Below, in pieces: positions 42,851 through 51,204 of a stretch of 56,279 bases of DNA. Source of the stretch: Clostridia bacterium. Its GTDB lineage: Bacteria > Bacillota > Clostridia > Oscillospirales > CAG-272. Below the pieces are notes generated by a model. That model ran no database searches and was not told the origin of the DNA. It was given only the letters and a program-made list of their open reading frames with translations. Each line of letters starts with the position of its first letter. Positions within the stretch are counted from its first letter, which is position 1. The stretch is from contig JAGAKG010000076.1 of NCBI GenBank assembly GCA_017625755.1, positions 1 to 56,279 of the forward strand, given 5' to 3'. Position numbers and translations under genes: made by a program.

Positions 42851-44233
42851 ATGACAAAAGAAGAAATTCAAGCTCTGCTTGAGCGGCAGAGAAGATATTA
42901 CAGAAGCGGGGCGACGCTCCCCGTAAGCTTTCGCGTCGGTCAGCTGAAAAAGCTCTATGCCACGGTGCAAAAATACGAGACGGAGATAAACGACGCGCTG
43001 AAATCCGACCTCGGCAAAAGCCGTTACGAGGGCTTTATGTGCGAGTCGGGGCTTGTCCTGACCGAGATAAGCTACATGATAAAGCACACGAAAAAATTCG
43101 CAAAGCGGGCGCGTGTTCGCACACCTCTTTCGCAGTTTCCGTCGCGGAGCTACCGACAGCCCGTACCTTATGGAAATACTCTCATTATGAGTCCATGGAA
43201 CTACCCATTTTTGCTGACAGTCGAGCCGTTGGTCGACGCCATTGCCGCGGGAAATACGGCAATCGTGAAGCCAAGCGCATATTCGCCTGCCACGGGTAAG
43301 GTCGTGGAGAAAATCATTTCCGAGTGCTTTGCGCCAGAGTATGTGACGACGGTTATGGGCGGCAGAGCAGAGAACTCCGCGTTGCTGGAGCAGAAATTCG
43401 ATTTTGTGTTTTTTACGGGCAGTCAGGCGGTGGGCAAAGAGGTGCTTCGTCATACTGCCGAGCATCTTATCCCCGCGGTGCTTGAGCTTGGCGGAAAAAG
43501 TCCCTGCATCGTCGACGCGAGTGCCAATATCCGACTTGCCGCGAAGCGCATCGTGTTTGGTAAATATCTCAATTGCGGACAGACCTGCGTAGCACCCGAC
43601 CATATCTATTGCGAGCGTTCGGTAAAGGAGCAATTCGTGGCGGCGGTAATTTCGGAAATCAAGGCGCAGTACGGCGAAAATCCGCTTGAAAACGGTAACT
43701 ACGGCAGAATCATAAACGAAAAGCATTTCGACCGACTTTGCGGACTTATTGACGGGAGCAAGGTAGTCCACGGTGGGGAGCGTGACCGAGCAAGCTGCCG
43801 TATCGCACCCACGGTGATGGATAATGTCACAGAGAGTGACGCGGTTATGGGCGAGGAGATTTTCGGCCCGATTATGCCAGTGCTCTCCTTTGACGACTTC
43901 GATAGTCTTGTCGACTCTCTGAAAGAGAGGGATAAGCCGCTCGCGCTATATCTCTTTACGAGTGATAAGCGGCATATTTCCCGCGTGACGGGTGAGCTTT
44001 CTTACGGTGGGGGCTGCATAAACGATGTAATCATTCACCTTGCGACGAGCGAAATGGGCTTTGGCGGCGTTGGTGAGAGCGGAATGGGCTCATATCACGG
44101 CAAGGATGGCTTTGACGCATTTTCGCACTGTAAATCGATCGTCGATAAAAAAACCTGGCTTGACTTGCCAATGCGCTATCAGCCCTATAAGGGAAGATTT
44201 TATGAAAAGCTTCTGCGATTTTTCTTGAAATGA
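42851..44233 (+). CDS. Aldehyde dehydrogenase (NAD(P)+-dependent)
   Basis: The 460-residue protein has the ALDH signatures: catalytic glutamate motif L-E-L-G-G-K-S-P near residue 213, catalytic cysteine in N-C-G-Q-T-C-V-A-P near residue 247, and the E-E-I-F-G-P motif near residue 337. The cofactor site lies around N-Y-P-F and K-P-S-A. The hydrophobic, basic C-terminus is like that of class 3 enzymes that act on long-chain or membrane aldehydes. AAACGGAG precedes the ATG. It follows the DUF2752 gene in the same direction. Confidence 0.92.
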   Translation: MTKEEIQALLERQRRYYRSGATLPVSFRVGQLKKLYATVQKYETEINDALKSDLGKSRYEGFMCESGLVLTEISYMIKHTKKFAKRARVRTPLSQFPSRSYRQPVPYGNTLIMSPWNYPFLLTVEPLVDAIAAGNTAIVKPSAYSPATGKVVEKIISECFAPEYVTTVMGGRAENSALLEQKFDFVFFTGSQAVGKEVLRHTAEHLIPAVLELGGKSPCIVDASANIRLAAKRIVFGKYLNCGQTCVAPDHIYCERSVKEQFVAAVISEIKAQYGENPLENGNYGRIINEKHFDRLCGLIDGSKVVHGGERDRASCRIAPTVMDNVTESDAVMGEEIFGPIMPVLSFDDFDSLVDSLKERDKPLALYLFTSDKRHISRVTGELSYGGGCINDVIIHLATSEMGFGGVGESGMGSYHGKDGFDAFSHCKSIVDKKTWLDLPMRYQPYKGRFYEKLLRFFLK

Positions 44234-44286
44234 CTAAAATGTAGAAATTATATATACCGCTCAGGGAAAAATAGTCGCTCCCGTGA

Positions 44287-44315
44287 TTGACAATTGCCCG
44301 AATTTGTGTTAAAAT
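44287..44315 (+). promoter_or_regulatory. Sigma-A promoter of the ferritin gene
   Basis: TTGACA (44287-44292) and TAAAAT (44310-44315) have a 17-base spacer. Confidence 0.75.
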
Positions 44316-44383
44316 ACAGTATAAGCTTTTTGAAAAAAGCTTTGAAGAATAAAGAAAAATATTGAATCAAGGAGAATTTGATT

Positions 44384-44893
44384 ATGAACGCAAAAGTACA
44401 TGAGCTGTTAAATCAGCAGATAAACAAGGAATTTTATTCCGCATATCTCTATCTCGACTTTTCAAACTATTTTGAGGATGCGGGACTTGACGGATTTGCA
44501 AACTGGTATAAGATTCAGGCTCAGGAGGAGCGTGACCACGCAATGCTGTTCTATCAGTACCTTCAGAACGAAAATCAGAAGGTAACGCTTGAGGCAATTC
44601 CTAAGCCCGATAAGGCATTTACCTGCCATATGGATGTTCTCAAGGCAGGACTTGAGCATGAGGAGTATGTTACCTCTCTTATCAACGATATCTACGCGGC
44701 GGCATACGAGGTAAAGGATTTCCGCACTATGCAGTTCCTTGACTGGTTCGTCAAGGAGCAGGGCGAGGAGGAGACCAATGCCAACGATATGATAACGAAG
44801 ATGGAGCTTTTCGGCACCGACCCCAAGAGCCTTTATATGCTCAATCAGGAGCTTGCGGCGAGAATATACAGCGCCCCCTCACTCGTTCTTTGA
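44384..44893 (+). CDS. ftnA: Ferritin (iron storage)
   Basis: The 169-residue four-helix bundle has ferroxidase ligands in N-K-E-F-Y-S-A-Y near residue 16 and E-E-R-D-H-A near residue 48, then E-Q-G-E-E-E. Ferritin oxidises and stores iron as a 24-mer. It is preceded by AAGGAG and a promoter. The start is ATG at 44384; an in-frame TTG two codons upstream is unlikely. It is a single-gene unit. Confidence 0.93.
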   Translation: MNAKVHELLNQQINKEFYSAYLYLDFSNYFEDAGLDGFANWYKIQAQEERDHAMLFYQYLQNENQKVTLEAIPKPDKAFTCHMDVLKAGLEHEEYVTSLINDIYAAAYEVKDFRTMQFLDWFVKEQGEEETNANDMITKMELFGTDPKSLYMLNQELAARIYSAPSLVL

Positions 44894-44916
44894 GTGAAAA
44901 CAAATAAATAACAATA

Positions 44917-44946
44917 GGGCTGACAGAAATCTGTCAGCCCCATTTT
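44917..44946. terminator. Terminator after the ferritin gene (possibly bidirectional)
   Basis: Arms GGGCTGACAG (44917-44926) and CTGTCAGCCC (44931-44940) form a perfect hairpin with a four-base loop, followed by CATTTTG on the plus strand. It may also serve the convergent gene. Confidence 0.75.
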
Positions 44947-44968
44947 GCGCTTTGTAATCTTACTTATG

Positions 44969-45598
44969 TTATTTTGTAATTACTATCCTGCCGAAGGATT
45001 CGGGTCTGTGGAAATCGGGGGAGGGAGAGGCGATGGGCGACCACGAGCCGAAGGGCGCGCCCGCGTTTTCGTCACACTTATAGAAATTTCCTCTCATAAC
45101 GGTGTCCTCGCTTATATCCGAGAGTCCGAATATCTTTTTCAATGAACTTTCGGGAACGAATACGAGTATCTCCCAGCCCTCGTTGCCGATATTCACCGAT
45201 ATGGGAAAGCGCTCAATGCCCAACTCTCCGAGAAATACGCGTCCGTGTCTGCCCTCGCCGAAGCTTATGCGCGAGATGCCGAGACTGTTGCACTCAATAT
45301 TGATATATCCGATATCGCCGGCGGATATGTCGCGCATAGTGAAGAAAAATTCCATACAGCTGTCCTCGTAGACCTTACCGTCAAGCTGAGTCTCTATCGA
45401 AACAGGGTTCTTTTCCTCGCAAAAAAGGTGTATGTAAAGTCCGCTCTTTTCGTCGCCCGTCTTGGCGTAGGAGAGCTGACCGTATGTTGCGTATGCGCGC
45501 TCCGCGCCGCCCCATACATAAGAATCGATATTCGCGCGTTCGACCTCGCTCCAGTCGGTCGGGGCGGTATTCGTTATTTTGAGATTGTATTCCTTCAT
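44969..45598 (-). CDS. CBM9-like carbohydrate-binding protein
   Basis: The 209-residue strand-rich protein is like family-9-type carbohydrate-binding modules: Y-x-x-L-x-Y-A-x-x-x-x-x-x-G-L-Y-I-H near residue 50, then V-Y-E-D-S-C-M-E-F-F near residue 80 (a characteristic V-x-x-D-S-x-x-E motif) and a C-terminal F-H-R-P-E-S-F-G. There is no signal peptide. It lies 30 bases after the deoR gene on the same strand, so the two are probably cotranscribed. It may act as an intracellular sugar-binding or enzyme-associated domain. Confidence 0.7.
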   Translation of the reverse strand: MKEYNLKITNTAPTDWSEVERANIDSYVWGGAERAYATYGQLSYAKTGDEKSGLYIHLFCEEKNPVSIETQLDGKVYEDSCMEFFFTMRDISAGDIGYINIECNSLGISRISFGEGRHGRVFLGELGIERFPISVNIGNEGWEILVFVPESSLKKIFGLSDISEDTVMRGNFYKCDENAGAPFGSWSPIASPSPDFHRPESFGRIVITK

Positions 45599-45628
45599 AC
45601 CATTATAAGTCCTTTCTGTATTCGTTCT

Positions 45629-46369
45629 TTATATAAATTTATTTTTATGGTCGGGGAAGTGTTCGGAGATATCTCGCTCTGAAACTATGTGCGAGATTTC
45701 GTTTATTCTGCATAGAGTGTTAATACAGGGAGCACCGAGCTTTTTTGAGTCAAGCATAAGCACACTCCGCTTGGAACGGGAGAGCATAACTCTGCGCACC
45801 GCGTTCTCTGCAATGGCGTTATCCGTGAGAAGTCCGTTGCTCGTGAGCGTTCTGACAGAGAAAAAGCAGATATCGGCATTAAAGGAGCGCAGAAAATCCT
45901 CTGCGTAGCTTCCGACATAGGCGTAAGTGTTTGCGGCTATCTCGCCGCCCGTAACGAAAAGCCTTACATTTGATTTGTCGAGTATCATAGCGGCTTTTGC
46001 GCTGTTCGTGACTACGATTAAGGATTTCTTTTCGGATATTACGCTCAACAGCGCCTGAGCCGTTGAGGAGCCGTCTATCATCACGGTATCTCCGTCGTTG
46101 ATAAGTGAGAGACATTTCTTTCCTATCGCAAGCTTTGCCTCGGAATGCTCGCGCTCTCGGTAGGATTGCGGCAGATTCTCGCCAAGAGAGCTTCTGTGCG
46201 CGGCTCCGCCGTGAGTGCGTATAATTTTTCCAGCGCTGTTCAAGGCGGCAAGGTCACGCCGCATAGTCGGCTCGCTGACAAAGGTCGCGCGGCATAGCTC
46301 CTCAACGGTAGCCTCTCGGTTTTTGCGCAGATATTCAAGTATTAACTGCTCTCGGTCATTGTGTGACAT
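45629..46369 (-). CDS. DeoR-family transcription repressor
   Basis: The 246-residue protein has an N-terminal helix-turn-helix (about residues 6-58: R-E-Q-L-I-L-E-Y-L, then S-E-P-T-M-R-R-D-L). A DeoR sensor domain follows with D-G-S-S-T-A and G-G-E-I, which in the family binds a sugar phosphate. It diverges from the Ldh_2/malic enzyme operon. A palindrome lies between them, so it probably controls both itself and the operon. GGAGG precedes the ATG. Confidence 0.9.
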   Translation of the reverse strand: MSHNDREQLILEYLRKNREATVEELCRATFVSEPTMRRDLAALNSAGKIIRTHGGAAHRSSLGENLPQSYREREHSEAKLAIGKKCLSLINDGDTVMIDGSSTAQALLSVISEKKSLIVVTNSAKAAMILDKSNVRLFVTGGEIAANTYAYVGSYAEDFLRSFNADICFFSVRTLTSNGLLTDNAIAENAVRRVMLSRSKRSVLMLDSKKLGAPCINTLCRINEISHIVSERDISEHFPDHKNKFI

Positions 46370-46420
46370 TTTTTACCTCCGCGTGAGCGTTTGATGCATA
46401 AATTCCGTTTGTGTTATCAT

Positions 46421-46484
46421 TTTTTGAGCGATACGCTCAAAAAGTCAATATGTCGTTGACAAAAACGCTCAAAAGTATTATAAC
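46421..46484 (+). promoter_or_regulatory. Operator palindrome and promoter in the divergent deoR/ldh intergenic region
   Basis: The palindrome TTTTTGAGCG-ATA-CGCTCAAAAA (46421-46443) and a matching half-site CGCTCAAAA (46466-46474) lie around a promoter with TTGACA (46456-46461) and TATAAC (46479-46484), 17 bases apart. The half-site is inside the spacer, so a repressor bound there should block the Ldh_2 promoter. Confidence 0.7.
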
Positions 46485-46522
46485 ATAACTATAATAAAAA
46501 TACAATACATAGGAGAAAAATT

Positions 46523-47635
46523 ATGCCAAAAATGAATCTTGACTGGAAAACAGCCGAAAGCTTCATAACAGACGCTTTCGTATCCTCGGGTGTACCGAGA
46601 GAGGACGCTGAGATATGCACCGATGTGCTTCTGGAGAGCGACAGACGCGGAATTGAGTCGCACGGTTGTAACCGTTTCAAGCCGATATACATCGACCGTA
46701 TAAAGGCGGGAATTCAGCAGCCCGTAACTAATTTTGAGATAATCAAGGAGACCCCCACAACGGCTGTCGTAGACGGTCACCACGGTATGGGACAGGTCAT
46801 CGGCTACCGCGCTATGAGCATGGCTATTGAGAAGGCCAAAAAGTACGGAATGGGAATGGTTGCGGTTCGTAATTCCTGCCACTACGGTATAGCGGGCTAC
46901 TACGCAACTATGGCTACCGAGGCAGGCTGTATCGGTATGACGGGAACAAACGCGCGCCCCTCTGTTGCGCCTACCTTCGGCGTTGAGGGAATGTTCGGAA
47001 CAAACCCCTATACCGTAGGTATACCCACTGACGAGGAATTTGATTTTATCTTTGACTGCGCTACATCTATCACGCAGAACGGTAAGGTCGAGTATTACGA
47101 GAGAATCGGCGAGCCCGTTCACCCGGGAACGATAATAGATATCGACGGAAACGCTGTTGAGGGCGACGCAGGCGTTGCTCTTAAGAAGATAAGAAACGGC
47201 ACAGCCGCTCTCACGACCCTTGGAGGCATCGGCGAGGAGCTTGGCGGATATAAGGGCTACGGCTTCGCGCTTATAGTTGAGATGCTCTCTGCGGCTCTCC
47301 AGGACGGTATGTACGGAAAGGACCTCGACGGTAAGGATGAGAACGGAAATCTCCGTCCCTATCACCTCGGACACTTCTTTATAGCAATAGATACCGAGCA
47401 TTTTATGGGCGAGGAGGCTTGCCGCAAGAAGGCAGGCGATATTCTCCGCGGCGTTCGCGCGTCCAAGAAGGCTCCCGGTGCTGAGCGCATCTACACGGCA
47501 GGCGAGAAGGAGTACGAGATTTGGCTCTCCCGCAAGGATAGCGGAGTTCCGATAAACGAGTCGGTTCAGGCTGAAATGATAAAGGTTCGCGACGAATACG
47601 GACTTAAGAGCTATGTATTCCCGTGGGAAAAGTGA
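46523..47635 (+). CDS. Malate/L-lactate dehydrogenase family (Ldh_2) NAD(P)-dependent oxidoreductase
   Basis: The 370-residue protein of the Ldh_2 family has the S-C-H-Y-G-I-A-G motif with catalytic histidine (about residue 117) and T-N-P-Y-T-V-G-I-P near residue 154. G-G-Y-K-G-Y-G-F follows near residue 247. Members oxidise malate, lactate, ureidoglycolate or similar 2-hydroxy acids. The adjacent malic enzyme gene points to malate or a related compound. A strong promoter and AGGAG precede it. Confidence 0.88.
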   Translation: MPKMNLDWKTAESFITDAFVSSGVPREDAEICTDVLLESDRRGIESHGCNRFKPIYIDRIKAGIQQPVTNFEIIKETPTTAVVDGHHGMGQVIGYRAMSMAIEKAKKYGMGMVAVRNSCHYGIAGYYATMATEAGCIGMTGTNARPSVAPTFGVEGMFGTNPYTVGIPTDEEFDFIFDCATSITQNGKVEYYERIGEPVHPGTIIDIDGNAVEGDAGVALKKIRNGTAALTTLGGIGEELGGYKGYGFALIVEMLSAALQDGMYGKDLDGKDENGNLRPYHLGHFFIAIDTEHFMGEEACRKKAGDILRGVRASKKAPGAERIYTAGEKEYEIWLSRKDSGVPINESVQAEMIKVRDEYGLKSYVFPWEK

Positions 47636-47645
47636 GGAAGTAAAA

Positions 47646-48821
47646 ATGAATTATGCAGAAGAATCCCTGAAGAAGCACTATGAATGGAAGGGTAAGATAG
47701 AGGTATCACAGCGCGTTGAGGTAAAAACGAGAGAGGACCTCTCTCTGGCGTATACCCCCGGTGTAGCTACCCCCTGCCTTGAGATACAGAAGGATGAAAG
47801 CAAGTCCTACGAGCTTACAAGACGCTGGAACACCGTCGCGGTCATCACCGACGGAACGGCAGTTCTCGGACTCGGAGATATAGGCCCCGTTGCGGGAATG
47901 CCCGTTATGGAAGGAAAGGCTCTGCTATTTAAGGCGTTCGGTGATGTTGACGCAATACCGCTTTGCATAAAGAGCAAGGATGTAGACGAGCTTGTGCGTA
48001 CGATATATCTTCTCTCGGGAAGCTTTGGCGGAATAAACCTCGAGGATATATCAGCGCCCCGTTGCTTTGAGGTAGAGAGAAGACTCAAGGAGATATGCGA
48101 TATTCCCGTGTTCCACGATGATCAGCACGGAACCGCAATCGTGCTTGGCGCGGCTCTCATAAACGCGCTGAAGGTAGTGAACAAGAAAATCGATGCGGTT
48201 CGCGTGGTCATCAACGGCGCGGGAAGCGCGGGAATAGCAATAGCTAATTTCCTGCTCGGACTGGGCGTTAAGGATATGATTCTTTGCGATAAGATAGGAA
48301 CACTCGTGGAGGGCAAAGAGGGAATGACCTCTGCTCAGTCTGAGATGGCGGCTAAGACAAATAGGGATAAGCTTGACGGTACGCTTGCCGACGCTATGGC
48401 AGGAGCCGATGTATTTATCGGTGTATCCGCGCCGGGTATAGTAAGCGAGGAAATGGTAGCATCTATGAATAAGGGCGCGATAGTATTCCCGATGGCAAAT
48501 CCCACTCCCGAAATAGCTCCCGACCTTGCGCTTAAAGCAGGAGCGGCTGTTGTGGGAACGGGAAGAAGCGATTTCAACAACCAGATAAACAATGTACTTG
48601 CTTTCCCTGGAATTTTCAGAGGAGCGCTTGACGCGAGAGCGTCGGCTATCACCGAGGAGATGAAATACGCGGCGGCATACGGTATCGCGTCGCTTGTATC
48701 CGACGATGAGCTTAGCGCCGACTACATCATTCCCAAGGCATTCGACGAGAGAGTCGGAAGGACGGTAGCAAAAGCTGTTTACGACACCGCAATCGAGTGC
48801 GGAGTGGCAAGAGTAAAGTAA
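47646..48821 (+). CDS. Malic enzyme (NAD(P)-dependent)
   Basis: The 391-residue protein has the malic-enzyme signatures S-L-A-Y-T-P-G-V-A (about 37-45), T-D-G-T-A-V-L-G-L-G, F-H-D-D-Q-H-G-T-A and the NAD-binding N-G-A-G-S-A-G-I-A. It oxidises malate to pyruvate and CO2, or the reverse. The ATG at 47646 is preceded by GAGGAAG and lies ten bases after the Ldh_2 stop. The two genes form one operon under the DeoR regulator. Confidence 0.93.
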   Translation: MNYAEESLKKHYEWKGKIEVSQRVEVKTREDLSLAYTPGVATPCLEIQKDESKSYELTRRWNTVAVITDGTAVLGLGDIGPVAGMPVMEGKALLFKAFGDVDAIPLCIKSKDVDELVRTIYLLSGSFGGINLEDISAPRCFEVERRLKEICDIPVFHDDQHGTAIVLGAALINALKVVNKKIDAVRVVINGAGSAGIAIANFLLGLGVKDMILCDKIGTLVEGKEGMTSAQSEMAAKTNRDKLDGTLADAMAGADVFIGVSAPGIVSEEMVASMNKGAIVFPMANPTPEIAPDLALKAGAAVVGTGRSDFNNQINNVLAFPGIFRGALDARASAITEEMKYAAAYGIASLVSDDELSADYIIPKAFDERVGRTVAKAVYDTAIECGVARVK

Positions 48822-49246
48822 GTAAATTGCAATGTGTTCCGATTAGACGAAAAGGTTCGAAGGCAAAAAACGGCAGTTTTATAATATTGGTACTAATTTT
48901 TATATTTTATACACCAATATTGTATTTACTTTTTGCGCAAAATGAGATATTATTATTTTGAACGGAAACGACGATAGAGACCGACGAGCCTTGATATACA
49001 AAATATACAGCACGCTATACTTTTTCGTTATAACAATATGTAAATCATAAAAAATTTGGGGGTATTCGAGCTTGGGTACCCCCACTTATGAAAAATGAGG
49101 ATTGTATATGTACTCCATATATCGGAAAAACAGGATTTTATTACAATTTCGATGCTCTGAATACACGAGCGAAAGTCTGTGCGTTACGGAGGTAGGATAT
49201 TCGGTTTCTACTGAGCCTACGCTGTATCGTTCAAAAAAAGATTATT
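48822..49246. other. Intergenic region with hairpins, no clear gene
   Basis: This AT-rich gap holds an inverted repeat AATATTGGT/ACCAATATT (48883-48891 and 48913-48921) and a GGGGGTA/TACCCCC hairpin (49058-49083). Neither has a T tail like a terminator. A short open frame at 49108-49266 has no ribosome site or resemblance to a known protein. Confidence 0.5.
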
Positions 49247-49558
49247 ATGCTCTTCATTATGCGTGAAATGGACGGATTTAGGAGCGTATACTGTTGTACG
49301 CCGACCTTAAATAAGGAGCTTCTTGCTTCTCTGGCAGAGTATGCGGGATGCCATCTGTATACCGATACGAGAGATATTCTTTACGCAAATGAGCATTATG
49401 TTGCTATTCACGCAACCTATTCGGGAATGCACCATATAGATTTCAAGGAAGCGTGTACCCCCGTTGAGGTATATGAGCAGAAGGCGTACGGCGAGAATGT
49501 CAACTCTATTGATGTCGAGATGCATTTCGGCGAAACTAAGATGTGGAAGATACAGTAG
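49247..49558 (+). pseudogene. C-terminal remnant of a glycoside hydrolase-like protein
   Basis: About 100 residues end in segments such as N-K-E-L-L-A-S-L-A-E-Y-A-G-C-H-L-Y-T-D-T and I-H-A-T-Y-S-G-M, which look like the C-terminal domain of a larger carbohydrate-active enzyme. Upstream there is an in-frame stop and no N-terminal catalytic region. There is no ribosome site. It is therefore probably a truncated gene, though a short functional protein cannot be excluded. Confidence 0.45.
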
Positions 49559-49613
49559 TATAGAGATTATTGAAATATGGAAGTGAAAACATCAAAATTT
49601 ATGGAATAGAAGA

Positions 49614-49642
49614 TTGAAAAGCTCACAGAAATATGATATAAT
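49614..49642 (+). promoter_or_regulatory. Sigma-A promoter of the small zinc-ribbon gene
   Basis: TTGAAA (49614-49619) and TATAAT (49637-49642) have a 17-base spacer. Confidence 0.75.
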
Positions 49643-49680
49643 AACCTCACCGATAAATAAAAATTTGACGGAGACATACT

Positions 49681-49890
49681 ATGAGAAAATGTTTAAGATG
49701 TGAAATAGAAATGATTGAAGATTTAACGGTTATGGTTACGAATGGCGGTTATGGCATAGATGTGAGACAAAAGGGTATGTTTAAAGGTAGTTTAGGAAAA
49801 ATCAAATGTGCAGTGTGCCCCGAATGTGGATATACGGAAACTTATATTGACAACACGGATAATATTAAAAAGTTAATTGAAAAGAAATGA
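49681..49890 (+). CDS. Small zinc-ribbon protein
   Basis: The 69-residue protein has two cysteine pairs (C-L-R-C at residues 4-7 and C-P-E-C near residues 47-50) that would hold a zinc ion. The spacing and the Y-T-E-T-Y after the second pair resemble small nucleic-acid-binding ribbons. There is no named family. It has its own promoter, and a terminator-like hairpin follows downstream. Confidence 0.7.
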   Translation: MRKCLRCEIEMIEDLTVMVTNGGYGIDVRQKGMFKGSLGKIKCAVCPECGYTETYIDNTDNIKKLIEKK

Positions 49891-49977
49891 TGAATTTGTA
49901 ACTAAACAAAAGTACAAGCATCGTGTTTGACTGGTCAAATGTGGATATGGGCTAAGCCCAAACCCTTATAACGATAG

Positions 49978-50023
49978 AAAGAGGAAACAAATCGGTTTCA
50001 TAGCCGAAATGCTTCCTCTTTTT
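49978..50023. terminator. Terminator-like hairpin
   Basis: Arms AAAGAGGAA (49978-49986) and TTCCTCTTT (50013-50021) enclose a loop with an inner TCGG/CCGA helix and run into more T residues. It follows the zinc-ribbon gene. Confidence 0.65.
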
Positions 50024-50037
50024 CTGTCGGACGATAT

Positions 50038-50190
50038 GTTTGCAATCAAATGCGATATATCTCGCTATGCTCGGTGTGATATATTATCGCTTCGCTCTAA
50101 TGCGATATGATCCTCGCAGGGCATATCGCTTGCCGCAGGCAAATATAGCCCCCGAAGGGAATATCACAAATCCCACAAGAAATTTATATT
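50038..50190. repeat. Palindrome-rich intergenic repeat with GATAT words
   Basis: Repeated words such as GCGATAT and GTGATAT recur around hairpins (for example TTGCCGCAGGCAA near 50129 and CCCGAAGGG near 50152). This looks like a dispersed repeat. No gene is seen between the zinc-ribbon gene and the AraC gene. Confidence 0.5.
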
Positions 50191-50278
50191 GCTATAGGTT
50201 CTCCGTTAAGGAGAATAATCCTCCCTGCTATTTTTTTCTCAAGTTTATTGCCCTCTTACCTCCTACGATAAAAGATGG

Positions 50279-51034
50279 CTATGTTAGATGTATTGTTGAT
50301 TTTCTTAGTTGTGTAGGTGAATAACCGTATCTCTTTTTGAATGCTCTCGAAAAATATTTATCATCGGCAAATCCACAGGTGGTTGAAATTTCTCTGATGG
50401 AAAGATTGGTGTTTATCAAAAGGGACAATGCTTGATTTATTCGAAGTGTTATCAGATATTGCTTGGGCGATGTTCCTGTATACTCGCGAAAGGCTCTTTG
50501 TAGGGTGGATACGCTTATATAGTTCTTTTGACACAAATCTTCAATATTTAAATTGCAATCTTGAAAATTTAGCTCTATTGTGTTGATACAGCTTTTTACT
50601 GTGTCGTTGAGGACAGATTTCTTTTTGTCTTCCGATATATCGACAAGAATATCGTAGAGGATGGATTTTGCCTGATTGACAGAGAAATTCTTCTCCCAAG
50701 AGTCCAGTAAAAGCTGAAATTTAGCGGCTATTTTTGCAGGGTTGTTAAGCTGAATACTTTCAGGGGTGAAATAATTGCATTGTTCCAGATGAACAACAAT
50801 GCTTTCACTTGACGAATATTCCGCCTTGTAGGGCATATTGGCGGGCAAATAAAACACATCTCCGGGTAAAGTGATAATAGACTGTTTATTCACAAACTTT
50901 AATGTTCCGCTACCGTGTGCGCGAAAAGCAAGCGCAGCGAAGGGGCGGGCTTTTACATAAAACACTCCATCTTGGTGGACAAATTTTCCAATCGACAGGA
51001 TTTGAAAAGAAAGATTATCGTAGTTGTGTATCAT
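50279..51034 (-). CDS. AraC-family transcription regulator
   Basis: The 251-residue protein has an N-terminal cupin-like sensor (about 1-140, P-G-D-V-F-Y-L-P near residue 57) and a C-terminal AraC DNA-binding domain with two helix-turn-helix motifs (about 155-250: Y-I-S-V-S-T-L-Q-R-A-F, then C-G-F-A-D-D-K-Y-F-S-R-A-F-K). It diverges from the GH20 operon and is probably its sugar-responsive activator. Confidence 0.92.
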   Translation of the reverse strand: MIHNYDNLSFQILSIGKFVHQDGVFYVKARPFAALAFRAHGSGTLKFVNKQSIITLPGDVFYLPANMPYKAEYSSSESIVVHLEQCNYFTPESIQLNNPAKIAAKFQLLLDSWEKNFSVNQAKSILYDILVDISEDKKKSVLNDTVKSCINTIELNFQDCNLNIEDLCQKNYISVSTLQRAFREYTGTSPKQYLITLRINQALSLLINTNLSIREISTTCGFADDKYFSRAFKKRYGYSPTQLRKSTIHLT

Positions 51035-51068
51035 AATTTTATCACCTCAATTGCATTATAACATATTG

Positions 51069-51095
51069 TGCTCAAAAAGTCCACCTTTTTGAGCA
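51069..51095. promoter_or_regulatory. Inverted repeat in the araC/GH20 intergenic region, candidate operator
   Basis: TGCTCAAAAAG (51069-51079) and CTTTTTGAGCA (51085-51095) form an inverted repeat with a five-base spacer. Its GCTCAAAAA half-site also appears in the DeoR operator at 46421-46443. Confidence 0.55.
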
Positions 51096-51204
51096 AAAAA
51101 GGCGTTTTTTTTTCTTTTTTTAGTGTTACAATAGCGGTAGATACAGACTTGGGCAGGTTGTTTATGTTTTTTCTCTAAATATTGGAAAAATTGGAGGATA
51201 TGCT

